A DNA stretch of 64,000 nucleotides from JAKZRT01 sp965247915. GTDB taxonomy: Bacteria > Pseudomonadota > Alphaproteobacteria > Rhodobacterales > Rhodobacteraceae. Both the position numbers and the translations under genes were made by a program. The DNA is taken from the NCBI GenBank assembly GCA_965247915.1, contig OZ252048.1:3410001-3474000 (forward strand). The letters are read 5' to 3'. Below, one piece after another: positions 17,556 to 27,107 of this stretch. Below the pieces are notes generated by a model. The model had not been told where the DNA came from and searched no databases. It worked only from the letters and a program-made list of their open reading frames with translations. Every line of letters begins with the position of its first letter. Within the stretch, counting starts at the first letter, position 1.

Positions 17556-20377
17556 ATGAGCCTCGACCAGCCCCTGATCGACACCTCGCCGCCGGTCTCG
17601 GACGAGGTGCGCAAGACCACCTGCTATATGTGCGCCTGCCGCTGCGGCATCAACGTGCATCTCAAAAACGGTGAGGTCGCCTACATCGAAGGCGACCGCG
17701 ACCACCCGATCAACAAGGGCGTGCTCTGCGCCAAGGGATCAGCGGGGATCATGCAGATCACCGCCCCCTCGCGCCTGCGCGCGCCCTTGCGGCGCATCGG
17801 GCCGCGCGGATCGGGCGAGTTTGAGGAAATCAGCTGGGACGAAGCGCTTGATCTGGCGGTCAGCTGGCTGAAACCGATCCGCGACACCGACCCGAAGAAG
17901 CTCGCCTTTTTCACCGGCCGCGACCAGTCGCAGTCGTTCACCAGCTTCTGGGCCCAGGGCTTCGGCACCCCGAACTATGCCGCCCACGGCGGGTTCTGCT
18001 CGGTCAACATGGCGGCGGCCGGCATCTACACCATGGGCGGCGCGTTCTGGGAGTTTGGCCAGCCCGATTGGGACCGCACCAAATTGTTCATGCTGTTCGG
18101 CGTCGCCGAGGACCACGACAGCAACCCGATCAAGATGGGGCTGGGCAAGTTGAAGGCGCGCGGCGTCAAGGTGATCGGCGTCAACCCGATCCGCACCGGC
18201 TATAACGCCATCGCCGATGAATGGGTCGGCATCACGCCGGGCACCGACGGGCTGTTCATTCTCAGCCTGGTGCATCTGCTGATGAAGGCCGGCAAGATCG
18301 ACTTGGCCTATCTCGCCAACCTGACCAACGCGCCATTTCTGATCGACGCCGACCCCAAGTCGCAAACCCGCGGGCTGTTTCTGCGCGACGGCGACGGCAA
18401 CCCGCTGGTCATCGACCGCACCACCGGCAAGACGATGTCGGCCTTCGCGCCCGAGGTGAAACCTGACCTCAACGGCAGCTATCGCCACGCCGGCATTTCG
18501 CACCACACCGTGTTTCACGCCATGGCCGAGCGGTACCTATCCGACGATTACGCGCCCGAGGCGGTGGCCGAGCGCTGCGGCCTGACCCCGGCCCGCATCC
18601 GGCGGATTGCGGCAGAACTGGCGCACGCCGCCTTCGACGAGGCCTTCGAGCTCGACCAGCCCTGGACCGACCTGCGCGGCAACCGGCACGCGAGTATGAT
18701 CGGCCGCCCCGCCAGCTTCCACGCCATGCGCGGCATCTCGGCCCATGCCAACGGCTTCCAGACCTGCCGCGCGCTGCATCTGTTGCAGATCATCCTGGGC
18801 AGCGTCGAGGTGCCCGGCGGCATGCGCTTCAAACCGCCCTACCCCAAGCCTTCCTGGGCGCACCCCAGACCGCACTGCAAATCGGCCCCCGGTCAGCCGC
18901 TCGACGGCCCGCACCTGGGCTATGTCCACGGCCCGAAGACCTGATGCTCGACGACGATGGCACCCCGGCCCGCATCGACAAGGCGTTTTCCTGGGAAAAC
19001 TCGATGTCCAGCCACGGGATGATGCACATGGTCATCTCGAACGCGCACGCGGGCGAGCCCTACAGGATCGACACGCTGATGATGTACATGGCCAACATGG
19101 CCTGGAATTCGTCGATGGGCTCGAACCGGGTCATGGAGATGCTGACCGACAAGGGCGAGAACGGCGAATATGTGATCCCACGTATCATCTATTCCGATGC
19201 CTATAGTTCGGAAATGGTGGCCTACGCCGATCTGGTGCTGCCCGACGCGACCTATCTGGAACGCCACGATTGCATCAGCCTCCTCGACCGCCCGATCTGC
19301 GAGGCCGACGCGGTGGCCGACGCCATCCGCTGGCCGGTGATCGAGCCAGACCGCGATGTGCGCGGCTTTCAGTCGGTGCTCTGCGATCTCGGCGCGCGGC
19401 TGGGCCTGCCGGGGTTCGTGACCGAGGACGGCAGCCCCAAATACGCCGATTACGCCGATTACATCACCAACCACATCCGCCGACCCGGCATCGGCCCGCT
19501 AGCGGGCTGGCGTATGGGCGAAAACGGTGTCACCGACACCGGACGAGGTACCGCCAACGACGCTCAAATTCAGACCTATATCGACAACGGCGGCTTTTGG
19601 ATGCGCCATCTGCCGCCCGAGGCTGCTTATTACAAACCCTGGAACGCCGCTTACCAGGACTGGGCGGTGGAAACCGGGCTTTACGACGCGCCCGCGCCCT
19701 ATCTTTTCCAGCTCTGGATCGAACCAGCGCAGAAATTCCGCCTGGCAGCACTTGGCGTGGGCGAGCGGCAGCCGCCCGACCACCTGCGCGACCACATCCT
19801 CAAACATATGGACCCGCTCCCGACCTGGTATCCCAGTGCCGAAGACGCGGCCGACGCCTACCCGCTGCACGCGCTCACCCAGCGCCCGATGGCGATGTAC
19901 CATTCGTGGGGCTCGCAAAACGCCTGGCTGCGGCAGATCCACGGGGTGAACCCGCTTTACGTGCCCACTGAGGTCTGGGAGGCCAACAATTTCAATGACG
20001 GCGACTGGGCGCGCGTGACCAGCCCCCACGGCGCGATCACCGTGCCGGTGGCGCTGCACGCCGGGCTGAATGCGAAAACCATCTGGACCTGGAACGCCGT
20101 CGGCAATCGCAAGGGCACCTGGGCGCTCAGCGAAGACGCGCCCGAAGCCACCAAGGGCTTTCTGCTGAACCACCTGATCCACGAGTTGATGCCGCCCAAG
20201 GGCGACGGCCTCAGGTGGGCCAACTCCGATCCGAATACCGGTCAGGCCGCCTGGTTCGACCTGCGTGTGAAAATCGAGAAAGTGGAAGAGCTCGCAGAAT
20301 GCGACCCCGCCTTCGCGCCGATCAAATCGCCGGTCCCCGCAGCGCCCGCAAACCGCGCGCAAAAGGTGGGCAAATGA
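17556..20377 (+). pseudogene. soeA: Sulfite dehydrogenase molybdopterin subunit, frameshifted
   Basis: SoeA is the cytoplasmic catalytic subunit of the membrane-bound sulfite:quinone oxidoreductase SoeABC. The first frame (17556-18944, 462 aa) has the N-terminal 4Fe-4S motif CYMCACRCG then GVLCAKG, with no twin-arginine signal, as expected for SoeA. The second (18944-20377, 477 aa) carries the remaining molybdopterin-binding domains. The first frame ends GPKT-stop, whereas in the -1 frame the DNA reads EDLMLDDDG, continuous with the second part. One missing G after CCG at 18933-18935 (giving GPEDLM) would restore a 940-residue protein of normal length. SoeB and SoeC follow intact. Real mutation and sequencing error both fit. 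Confidence 0.85.
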
Positions 20378-20385
20378 TCCATCAT

Positions 20386-20434
20386 CTTTCCCCAAATACT
20401 CGCGCCACAGGCACCGCGACGCCGGCGGCGTCGC
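20386..20434. repeat. REP-like intergenic repeat after soeA
   Basis: The core CTTTCCCCAAATACT (20386-20400) starts 9 bp after the soeA stop. It is followed by a perfect stem GCGACGCC-GGC-GGCGTCGC (20416-20434) and a run of A. The same core, in reverse, lies just after the isomerase stop near 30660, and a one-mismatch form is at 25959. The repeat separates soeA from soeB and could modulate mRNA decay within the operon. Confidence 0.6.
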
Positions 20435-20480
20435 AAAAAAATGACACCACGCCGCTTGCGTGTCGTTTTGGTAACCGCCC

Positions 20481-21236
20481 ATGACCTCGCTCCCGGCCTC
20501 CACGCAAAAGAAACTGGGGCTGGTCATCGACCTCGACACCTGCGTCGGCTGCCACGCCTGCGTGACCGCCTGCAAGGGCTGGAACACCGAGAACTACGGC
20601 GCGCCGCTGGCCGACGCCGACGCTTACGGCGCCAACCCGGTGGGTGCGTTCCTCAACCGTGTCCATTCCTACGAGATCACGCCGGACCAGGGCGCGGCCC
20701 AGCTCACCCATTTCCCCAAATCCTGCCTGCATTGCGATGACGCGCCATGCGTCACCGTCTGCCCGACCGGGGCCAGCTACAAGCGCGTCGAGGACGGCAT
20801 CGTGCTGGTCAACGAGGCCGATTGCATCGGCTGCGGGCTCTGCGCCTGGGCCTGCCCCTACGGCGCGCGCGAGATGGACCCTTCGGAAAAAGTGATGAAG
20901 AAATGCACCCTCTGCGTCGATCGCATTTATAACGAGAACCTGCCAGAGCAAGACCGCGAGCCCGCCTGCGTTCGCACCTGTCCGGTCGGGGCCCGCCACT
21001 TTGGCGATCTGGGCGATCCCGACAGCGATGTCTCCAAGCTCGTGGCCGCGCGCGGCGGCATCGACCTGATGGCTGAGCAGGGCACCAAACCGGTCAACAA
21101 ATACCTGCCGCCGCGCCCCCGCGACACCTGGGAGACCGAGCCGGTCGATCTGCTGGCCCCGCTTCTTGAGCCGGTCGCCGAAGACCCGCAAGGCTGGCTT
21201 GGCTGGCTTGATAAGGCATTGGAACGGCTTGGCTAA
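20481..21236 (+). CDS. soeB: Sulfite dehydrogenase iron-sulfur subunit
   Basis: A 251-residue electron-transfer subunit of DmsB type with four 4Fe-4S cysteine sets: CVGCHACVTAC near residue 18, CLHCDDAPCVTVC, CIGCGLCAWAC, and CTLCVDRI with a later CVRTC. It passes electrons from SoeA to the membrane subunit. It lies 103 bp after soeA, with a REP-like repeat between, and overlaps soeC by one base (TAATG). Because all clusters are complete, this subunit looks functional even though soeA is broken as read. Confidence 0.9.
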   Translation: MTSLPASTQKKLGLVIDLDTCVGCHACVTACKGWNTENYGAPLADADAYGANPVGAFLNRVHSYEITPDQGAAQLTHFPKSCLHCDDAPCVTVCPTGASYKRVEDGIVLVNEADCIGCGLCAWACPYGAREMDPSEKVMKKCTLCVDRIYNENLPEQDREPACVRTCPVGARHFGDLGDPDSDVSKLVAARGGIDLMAEQGTKPVNKYLPPRPRDTWETEPVDLLAPLLEPVAEDPQGWLGWLDKALERLG

Positions 21237-22108
21237 TGCACCCGGCACCGTCGATCATTGTCTTTACCACGCTCTCGGGGCTCGGCTTTGGCGTGCTGTT
21301 TTTCCTCGGCCTCATGCCGCCCGCTGGCCCCGGCTGGCAGGCCTTCGCGCAATTCGCACTGGGCGGTGGGTTGGCGGTGATCGGACTTCTGGCTTCGGTC
21401 TTTCACCTTGGCCACCCCGAACGCGCGCTCAAGGCATTTAGCCAATGGCGGTCGAGCTGGCTCAGCCGCGAGGGCTGGCTGTCCGTCGCGGCGCTGGCTG
21501 TCACTGCGTTCTACGGCGGTCTCATCGTCTTTTTCGCCACGCCCATCGCGTGGCTCGGCTTCGCCGCCGCAGCGCTGGCTCTGGCCACCGTGGGGGCCAC
21601 GTCGATGATCTATGCCCAGCTCAGAACCGTGCCGCGCTGGAACCACTGGACCACGCCGGCGATGTTTATTGCGCTGATGGCGACCGGCGGCGCGATTCTG
21701 ACCTTTCAGGGCAATTTGACCCTTGGCCTGCTGGTCGCGACCGGTGCCTTTCAGATTTATGTCTGGGATGTCGGCGACCGCCGCTTCGCCAGCGCTGGCC
21801 ATATTATCGCCACCGCCACCGGGCTGGGGTCGCGGGGCGTGGTTCGCGCCTTTGAGCCCCCGCACACCGGCACCAGTTACCTGCTGAGCGAAATGGTCCA
21901 TGTGGTCGGCCGCCGCCACGCCTCCAAGGTCCGGATCATCGCCCTCATATCGATGTCCCTGATCCCGGCCGCGATCCTTCTGATCGGCGCCAGCCTCGCC
22001 CATTGCGCCTTCGCCGCCGCCTTCCACCTGACCGGTGCGCTGGCGGCGCGCTGGCTCTTTTTTGCCGAAGCCGAACATGTGGTGGGGCTTTATTACGGCC
22101 AGCGCTGA
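21236..22108 (+). CDS. soeC: Sulfite dehydrogenase membrane anchor subunit
   Basis: A 290-residue DmsC-family membrane protein with about eight hydrophobic helices, anchoring SoeAB and handing electrons to quinone. HLGHPERALKAFSQWRSSWL near residue 61 is the typical DmsC/SoeC loop. It begins at an ATG overlapping the soeB stop. Oxidising the sulfite released by Xsc to sulfate detoxifies it and yields energy, which is the logic for its place at the end of the taurine cluster. Confidence 0.88.
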   Translation: MHPAPSIIVFTTLSGLGFGVLFFLGLMPPAGPGWQAFAQFALGGGLAVIGLLASVFHLGHPERALKAFSQWRSSWLSREGWLSVAALAVTAFYGGLIVFFATPIAWLGFAAAALALATVGATSMIYAQLRTVPRWNHWTTPAMFIALMATGGAILTFQGNLTLGLLVATGAFQIYVWDVGDRRFASAGHIIATATGLGSRGVVRAFEPPHTGTSYLLSEMVHVVGRRHASKVRIIALISMSLIPAAILLIGASLAHCAFAAAFHLTGALAARWLFFAEAEHVVGLYYGQR

Positions 22109-22166
22109 CGCTTGCGCGCGCGCCCGATCTGACGCAAGACGCCCCCATCCGACGAATGGGGACATC

Positions 22167-22769
22167 ATGCGGCCACTGAACGCCATCCTGCGCGGTATCG
22201 ACCCATCTGAGGCGGTGCACGTCGCCGAGGCGATCATTGCCGCAGGCATCACCCGGATCGAGGTGCCGCTAAACTCGCCCGACCCTTTGGCCAGCATCGC
22301 CGCGCTGGCGCGGGCCTGCGGCGGGCGCGCGGTGATCGGGGCGGGCACCGTGCTGACGCGCGCTCAGGTGGCCGAGGTCAAAGCCGCTGGAGGCACGCTG
22401 GTGCTGTCGCCCAATTGCGACCCGGCGGTGATCGCCGCCGCCAAGGCGCAAGGCTTGCAAAGCTTTCCCGGCGTGCTGAGCCCGACCGAGTGTTTTTCGG
22501 CCCTACAGGCGGGCGCTGACGGGCTGAAGGTGTTCCCGTCGTTCCTCATGGGCACCGAGGGGCTCAAAGCGCTGCGCGCGGTTCTGCCTGCGGACACCCA
22601 GATCTATATGGTCGGCGGCGTCGGGCCCGACAATTTCGCCGCGTGGCTGGCCGCCGGGGCCAATGGGTTTGGCATCGGGTCGGCGCTTTACAAACCCGGG
22701 CTCACCGCCAGCGAAGTTGGCGAACGCGCGACCCGCATGGTCACCGCATTCGAGGCGGTCGCGCCATGA
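22167..22769 (+). CDS. dgoA: 2-dehydro-3-deoxy-6-phosphogalactonate aldolase
   Basis: A class I KDPG/KDPGal aldolase that splits 2-keto-3-deoxy-6-phosphogalactonate into pyruvate and glyceraldehyde-3-phosphate. The 200-residue protein has the base-supplying Glu in TRIEVPLNSP (about 31) and the Schiff-base Lys in GLKVFPS (about 123). The segment VIGAGTVL is conserved. A longer in-frame start exists at 22035, inside soeC, but ATG 22167 fits the family start (MRPLNAILRG). It overlaps the next gene by 4 nt (ATGA), forming a small sugar-acid operon. No dgoK or dgoD is visible. Confidence 0.88.
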   Translation: MRPLNAILRGIDPSEAVHVAEAIIAAGITRIEVPLNSPDPLASIAALARACGGRAVIGAGTVLTRAQVAEVKAAGGTLVLSPNCDPAVIAAAKAQGLQSFPGVLSPTECFSALQAGADGLKVFPSFLMGTEGLKALRAVLPADTQIYMVGGVGPDNFAAWLAAGANGFGIGSALYKPGLTASEVGERATRMVTAFEAVAP

Positions 22770-23620
22770 GCGCCGCGATATTCGATGATCGCGCGCTGTC
22801 GCTTGGTGAAGGCCCGCTCTGGCACCCCGAGCGGGCGGAGTTTTTCTGGTTTGATATCAACGCGCACAGGCTCTTTTCCGATCGGGGCCAGGTCTGGGAC
22901 TTCGACGGCTACGTCAGCGCGGCGGGCTGGGTCGACAACGACCGGATGCTGATCGCCGGCCAGCGGGCGCTGATGCTTTTCAACATCGAGACCGGCACCC
23001 GCGAAGACCTGTGCCCGCTCGATGCCGACAACCCGCGCACCCGCACCAACGACGGCCGCGCCGACCCCTATGGCGGCTTCTGGATCGGCACCATGGACAT
23101 CGCCGTCAAAGCTCCGATCGGCGCGATCTACCGGTATTACCGGGGCGAATTGCGCCAGCTTTACGCGCCGATCGAAATCCCCAATGCGATCTGCTTTTCC
23201 CCCGACGGCCTCTGGGCCTATTTCACCGACACCGACGACCGGCGGATCATGCGCCAGCGGCTTGAAACCACCAATGGCTGGCCCCTGGGCGCGCCCGAGG
23301 TCCACATCGACCTGCGCGCGGGCGGCTGGCGCCCCGACGGCGCCGTGGTCGATGCCGCCGGCAATCTCTGGAACGCGCAATACGGCGGGTCGCGGGTCGC
23401 GTGCTATGGGCCAGACGGGCAGTTTCTTGAGGCCGTGCCGGTGCCCGTGCTCAACCCCACCTGCCCCGCCTTCGGCGGCAGCGACCTTGCCCGGATGATC
23501 ATTACCAGCGCCAGCCAGAGGCTCGACCACGACACGTTGACCCGCCAGCCTGACAACGGAAAGACCTACATTGTCGAAGGCATCGGCCCCGGCCAGCCCG
23601 AGCACCGCGTTATTCTCTAA
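22766..23620 (+). CDS. SMP-30/gluconolactonase family sugar lactonase
   Basis: A 284-residue six-bladed beta-propeller lactonase. The first metal ligand Glu is in LGEGPLWHP (about 14), and the NDGRADPYGGFWIGTMD stretch (about 93) supplies metal and substrate contacts. The FSPDG motif near 150 is followed by a metal Asp in RPDGAVVDAAGNLW. Coupling to dgoA suggests it opens galactonolactone or a related sugar lactone. ATG 22766 overlaps the dgoA stop. Its own TAA stop is part of the target duplication of the IS element that starts at the next base, yet the protein is intact. Confidence 0.87.
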   Translation: MSAAIFDDRALSLGEGPLWHPERAEFFWFDINAHRLFSDRGQVWDFDGYVSAAGWVDNDRMLIAGQRALMLFNIETGTREDLCPLDADNPRTRTNDGRADPYGGFWIGTMDIAVKAPIGAIYRYYRGELRQLYAPIEIPNAICFSPDGLWAYFTDTDDRRIMRQRLETTNGWPLGAPEVHIDLRAGGWRPDGAVVDAAGNLWNAQYGGSRVACYGPDGQFLEAVPVPVLNPTCPAFGGSDLARMIITSASQRLDHDTLTRQPDNGKTYIVEGIGPGQPEHRVIL

Positions 23621-24552
23621 GTGTCTGATCCAAAACTAATTGAGTGATTTCAGCGAGTTGTGATTCAATCGGATTGATAAGATTCGAGGGAGATCACAAT
23701 GGCCTGGACTGAAACCACTCGCGCCCGATATGAACGGCATTCGGGACGCTATGCAAGCGATTTAACCGATCAGGAATGGGGTTTAATCGCGCCATTCCTG
23801 CCGCCGCCTAAAACAACTGGTCGTCCGCGCAGCACGGCGATGCGCGATGTTCTGGATGCCATTTTGTACATCGCCAGCGCCGGGTGTGCGTGGCGTATGC
23901 TGCCCAATGATTTCCCGCCAGTGTCCACCGTGCGCTACTATTTCTATGGCTGGCGCAACGATGGCATCTTTGAAGTGATCAGCCATTTTCTGGTGGCGAC
24001 GGCGCGCGAGTTTCATGGCAAGAAGCCCGGCCCCACCGCTGGTGTCATTGATAGCCAGACCATAAAAACAACGGAAAGCGGTGGCATTTCGGGCTATGAC
24101 GCGGGCAAGAAAACCAAGGGCCGCAAGCGCCACATTGTCACCGACACGCTCGGGTTTATGGTTGGGTTGGTCGTGCATAGCGCCGGTATTCAAGACCGTG
24201 ATGGCGCACCGGAAGTGTTGAAATCCATCCGGTATTCCCATCCAAACTTGCGCCATATCTTTGCGGATGGCGGTTATGCCGGACCAAAGCTGCGCGACGC
24301 TCTTGAAGGCATCGGTGACTGGACAATCCAGATCGTCAAGCGCTTCGACACTGCGGAAGGCTTCGAAGTCATTCCCGGAAGATGGGTCGTCGAGCGCACC
24401 TTCGCATGGCTCAACCGCTGCCGGCGATTGGCCAAAGATTGGGAAAAATCCATCGCAAGTTCACAGGCATGGATACTCGTTGCACATATCAGAACCCTCA
24501 CGCGTAAAATTGCAAGGCATTGTAATCATGCGTAGAGTTTTGAATCAGACAC
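23621..24552 (+). mobile_element. IS5-family element (IS1031-like group), complete
   Basis: A 932-bp insertion sequence with near-perfect terminal inverted repeats: GTGTCTGATCCAAAACT at the left and GTGTCTGATTCAAAACT (reversed) at the right, 16 of 17 identical. It is flanked by a 3-bp TAA duplication at 23618-23620 and 24553-24555. A TNA duplication is typical of the IS1031 group of IS5. The left copy of TAA is the stop codon of the lactonase gene. Confidence 0.85.
23699..24535 (+). CDS. IS5-family transposase
   Basis: A 278-residue DDE transposase in one uninterrupted frame. It has an N-terminal DUF4096-type region (LTDQEWGLIAPFLPPP) and a first catalytic Asp in VIDSQTIKT (about 119). The second is in IFADGGYAG (about 190) and the Glu in RWVVERTFAWLNRCRRL (about 233). 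Spacing and the WVVERTFAWL motif are typical of IS5. It fills the element 23621-24552, starting 78 bp inside the left repeat. Confidence 0.9.
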   Translation: MAWTETTRARYERHSGRYASDLTDQEWGLIAPFLPPPKTTGRPRSTAMRDVLDAILYIASAGCAWRMLPNDFPPVSTVRYYFYGWRNDGIFEVISHFLVATAREFHGKKPGPTAGVIDSQTIKTTESGGISGYDAGKKTKGRKRHIVTDTLGFMVGLVVHSAGIQDRDGAPEVLKSIRYSHPNLRHIFADGGYAGPKLRDALEGIGDWTIQIVKRFDTAEGFEVIPGRWVVERTFAWLNRCRRLAKDWEKSIASSQAWILVAHIRTLTRKIARHCNHA

Positions 24553-24665
24553 TAAGAAATACGCGCGCCTTGCGGCACATTTGATATTTATCGCAAAGAG
24601 CGCTGCTCCTCCCCGCCAAACAGCGAATTCACCGCACAACTATTTTCCGAAACGATGAAATATTT

Positions 24666-25938
24666 GAGGGCACCTCGATTTATTGACATTCTGAGGGCAT
24701 ATTATGCCTGATTTCGGTTCTATCGGCCATCGGCACGCTGGGTTTTAGGTGGTCAGTCTCGATCCTTAATCCGCGCCGGGCATTGGTGGCGCAGATCGCC
24801 ACAGCATCCTCGTGTTTTCATACCGGGAATGGGTTTAGGCGGTGCAACTGGCCAAGCCGCCGGATGTTGTAGGCAAGGTTCTTCATCCCGATCCTGGCCC
24901 TGGCCCGCGCCAGACCGATGGTTCGCACCAGCGTGCCACCCATGTCGTTCGCCTGCGCGCCGAACACATGCTCGACACGGACACGAACCGAGGATTTCGT
25001 CCTGTTGCTTTTCATTGCCTGTTCGGTCAGAGGCCTGCCCCGTTTGCCCTTGCGGTGGATGCGGCTTGTCAGTCCTCTCGCCCTGAGCTTCGCCTCGATT
25101 TCTTCCGACCGGTAGGCCGCATCTGCCCAGACCCTGGAGGCGGTGTTGCCGCGCATCAGCAACTCGTCCACCACCTGGCTGTCGTGAACGGCAGCGCCCG
25201 TGACGTGATAGCGCCGGATCAGTTTGTGCTTACGATCGACATTCACATGGTTCTTGTAGCCATAGTGGCTTTTGCCGTGCTTTTTGGTCCAGCGTGCATC
25301 AACGTCCTTCTGTGATCGCTTGGCAGGCTTGTTTTCCCAGTCTTCCGGCACCTCGCCACCCTTGATCGCCGCGTTTTCCGCGCGCGTGTTGTGGTTGCGC
25401 GGCACCGGCACGATGGACGCGTCCAGTATCTGGCCGCCCCGTGCAATGTAGCCCTGCCGCGCCGGATGTCCGTCAAAGAGTTTGAACAAATCATCCACCT
25501 TGCCCGCCTGCGCCAGCGCCTCGCGATACAGCCACACGGTCTTTGCGTCCGGCACCCGGTCACCAAGACCAAGACCCAGAAAACGCATAAACGAAAGCCG
25601 GTCCCGGATCTGGTATTCGACCTGATCGTCCGAAAGGTTGTAAAGCGCGCTCAGAACCAGGGTTTTGAACATCAGTACCGCGTCCATCGGCTTGCGCCCC
25701 GCGCGTGATTTCCGCTCACTTTCAGGCTTGCGCCAGACCTGCTCCAGAAGCGGGCGGAACTCTTCCCACGGTACATCTGCATTGATCTCGACCAGCGGGT
25801 CCTTCTTCGCATCCAGGCTCTCGTAACGATCTGAAAGATCAAAAAAGCCCATCTGTGCCATGACTGCCATCCCTCCGCCGCATCATCCTGCAAATCTACA
25901 GCGCGTTCACGCCAGATGCAATTTATAGAGGTGCTCTT
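24666..25938 (-). mobile_element. IS5-family element, boundaries approximate
   Basis: An insertion sequence around a minus-strand transposase. Imperfect inverted ends are GAGGGCACCTCGATTTAT from 24666 and its counterpart ending at 25938 (AAGAGCACCTCTATAAAT when reversed), 13 of 18 matching. No target duplication was found, so flanks may have rearranged. The 113 bp between this element and the preceding IS (24553-24665) hold nothing recognisable. Confidence 0.55.
24818..25870 (-). CDS. IS5-family transposase (IS5 group)
   Basis: A 350-residue DDE transposase. It begins with the GFFDLSDRYESL stretch, then a helical N-terminal domain with RKPMDAVLMFKTLVLSALYNLSDDQ. The first catalytic Asp is in ILDASIVPVPR (about 148), the second in VWADAAYRSEE (about 245) and the Glu in RVRVEHVFGAQ (about 297). 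It is intact and full length. It differs clearly from the transposase 300 bp to its left, so two unrelated IS5 groups inserted side by side. Confidence 0.9.
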   Translation of the reverse strand: MAVMAQMGFFDLSDRYESLDAKKDPLVEINADVPWEEFRPLLEQVWRKPESERKSRAGRKPMDAVLMFKTLVLSALYNLSDDQVEYQIRDRLSFMRFLGLGLGDRVPDAKTVWLYREALAQAGKVDDLFKLFDGHPARQGYIARGGQILDASIVPVPRNHNTRAENAAIKGGEVPEDWENKPAKRSQKDVDARWTKKHGKSHYGYKNHVNVDRKHKLIRRYHVTGAAVHDSQVVDELLMRGNTASRVWADAAYRSEEIEAKLRARGLTSRIHRKGKRGRPLTEQAMKSNRTKSSVRVRVEHVFGAQANDMGGTLVRTIGLARARARIGMKNLAYNIRRLGQLHRLNPFPV

Positions 25939-25958
25939 GACTATATCCTGTTATCACA

Positions 25959-26021
25959 TTTCCCCAAATACTTATCTGTCCGCGGTCTGCTATTTTGTTG
26001 GCGGGCGGGAGGCCGGCAAAT
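25959..26021 (+). repeat. 63-bp inverted repeat, left copy (REP-like)
   Basis: A 63-bp stretch starting TTTCCCCAAATACTTATC and ending AGGCCGGCAAAT is repeated base for base in inverted orientation at 30598-30660. It contains the short palindrome CCGCGG. It lies 20 bp beyond the right end of the IS5 element and directly before the non-coding leader of the IS110-type transposase. Confidence 0.85.
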
Positions 26022-26133
26022 ACTTGACCCGCTTTGAGGTCGTCTGGGAGCCGGGTCCCCAGCCCCTTGGGTAACCACCCAAACCGAACTGTTGACTGGC
26101 CCGGCGCTGTTGTCGCCAAGGCCGCAGATAAGG
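26022..26133 (+). other. Non-coding leader of IS110-type transposase
   Basis: About 112 bp of non-coding DNA between the 63-bp repeat and the transposase start. It contains a possible fold pairing GGGTCCCCAGCCCC-type and TTGGGTAACCACCCAA-type stretches. IS110-group elements encode a structured bridge RNA in the end preceding the recombinase, so this is where to look. It is shorter than usual, unless the RNA begins inside the 63-bp repeat. Confidence 0.3.
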
Positions 26134-27087
26134 ATGGATAACGTGACCTTAACACCTTACTTCGCGGGATGCGACATTTCGCGGGACGGCCTGGACATTT
26201 GCCTGTTGCAGGGCGACAGCGAGCGTCATTTCAGTTTGCCGAACACGCCGCAGGGCCATGCGATGCTGCTTGAGAAGTTGGCCGGAACATCGCCTGAGCT
26301 CGTCGTTCTGGAGGCCAGTGGCGGCTATGAATCGGCGCTGTATGAGGCCCTTCAGGGCGCCGGAGTTCCGGTGGCGCGGCTGCTGCCCCAGCGGGTCCGG
26401 CAATTCGCCTATGCAGGCGGGCAACTGGCCAAGACCGACCGGATCGATGCCTATATTCTGGCGCTGTTCGGCCAGCGGATGCGCCCCGCACCAAGCCTCG
26501 ATGAGCCAGCAGGTCAGCGCTACATCAAGGCTTTGACCACGCGACGGCGGGCGCTTCTGACCCGCCGCATTGCCGAAAAATGCCAGCTCAAACAAGCCGC
26601 GTTTGAAGATATCCGCGCCATGATCCGCCACGCACTGACCCGGTTGGAGGCCGATATCAGGGCGCTGGACGCGCAGATCAATGCCCTGATCGAAGCGGAC
26701 ACGGCCTGGCGCAATCGCGCCCGCCGCCTGACCAGCCTTCCCGGGATCGGGGCGGTCACCAGTGCGGCGATGATTGCCGGGCTTCCCGAGCTCGGCCGCG
26801 TCACACGCGGGGAAATCGCCGCTCTGGTCGGCGTGGCACCGTTCGCGCGGCAAAGCGGTCGCTGGCGGGGCAAACGGGTGTGCCGCGGCGGGCGAAAAGA
26901 CCTGCGAAATACCCTCTACATGGCGGCGCTGTCGGCGACACGCGCCAAAAGAACCCCGTTCTCTGCCCTCTACCAGCGGCTCGTCGATGCAGGAAAACCA
27001 CCCAAACTGGCCATCACCGCCGTCATGCGAAAAATGGTCGTTACCCTGAATGCAATGGAACGCGATCAGAAATTCTACGCAATATAA
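26134..27087 (+). CDS. IS110-family transposase (DEDD recombinase)
   Basis: A 317-residue protein with an N-terminal RuvC-like DEDD domain: GCDISRDGLDI (about 11), VVLEASGGYE (about 60) and LAKTDRIDAYILA (about 103). The C-terminal Transposase_20 domain has LTSLPGIGAVTSAAMIAGLPELG (about 199-221) and GVAPFARQSGRWRG. IS110 elements lack classical inverted repeats and are guided by a bridge RNA. A start at 26092 is also in frame, but ATG 26134 follows AAGG and matches the usual N-terminus. The right end of the element must lie in the 73 bp before the rpe stop. Confidence 0.88.
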   Translation: MDNVTLTPYFAGCDISRDGLDICLLQGDSERHFSLPNTPQGHAMLLEKLAGTSPELVVLEASGGYESALYEALQGAGVPVARLLPQRVRQFAYAGGQLAKTDRIDAYILALFGQRMRPAPSLDEPAGQRYIKALTTRRRALLTRRIAEKCQLKQAAFEDIRAMIRHALTRLEADIRALDAQINALIEADTAWRNRARRLTSLPGIGAVTSAAMIAGLPELGRVTRGEIAALVGVAPFARQSGRWRGKRVCRGGRKDLRNTLYMAALSATRAKRTPFSALYQRLVDAGKPPKLAITAVMRKMVVTLNAMERDQKFYAI

Positions 27088-27107
27088 ACACTGTTGCTCC
27101 GGGGAGC

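Noticed and set aside
18930..18946. soeA as two genuine, translationally coupled genes (TGATG)
   Set aside because: The family is one polypeptide, and the bases before the second ATG still encode conserved-looking residues (EDL) in the second frame.
18930..18950. Selenocysteine read-through of the TGA in soeA, tempting because selD is in the window
   Set aside because: Reading through TGA in the same frame gives a sequence unlike the molybdopterin family; the true continuation is in the -1 frame, so this is a frameshift, not recoding. No SECIS-like hairpin was found after it.
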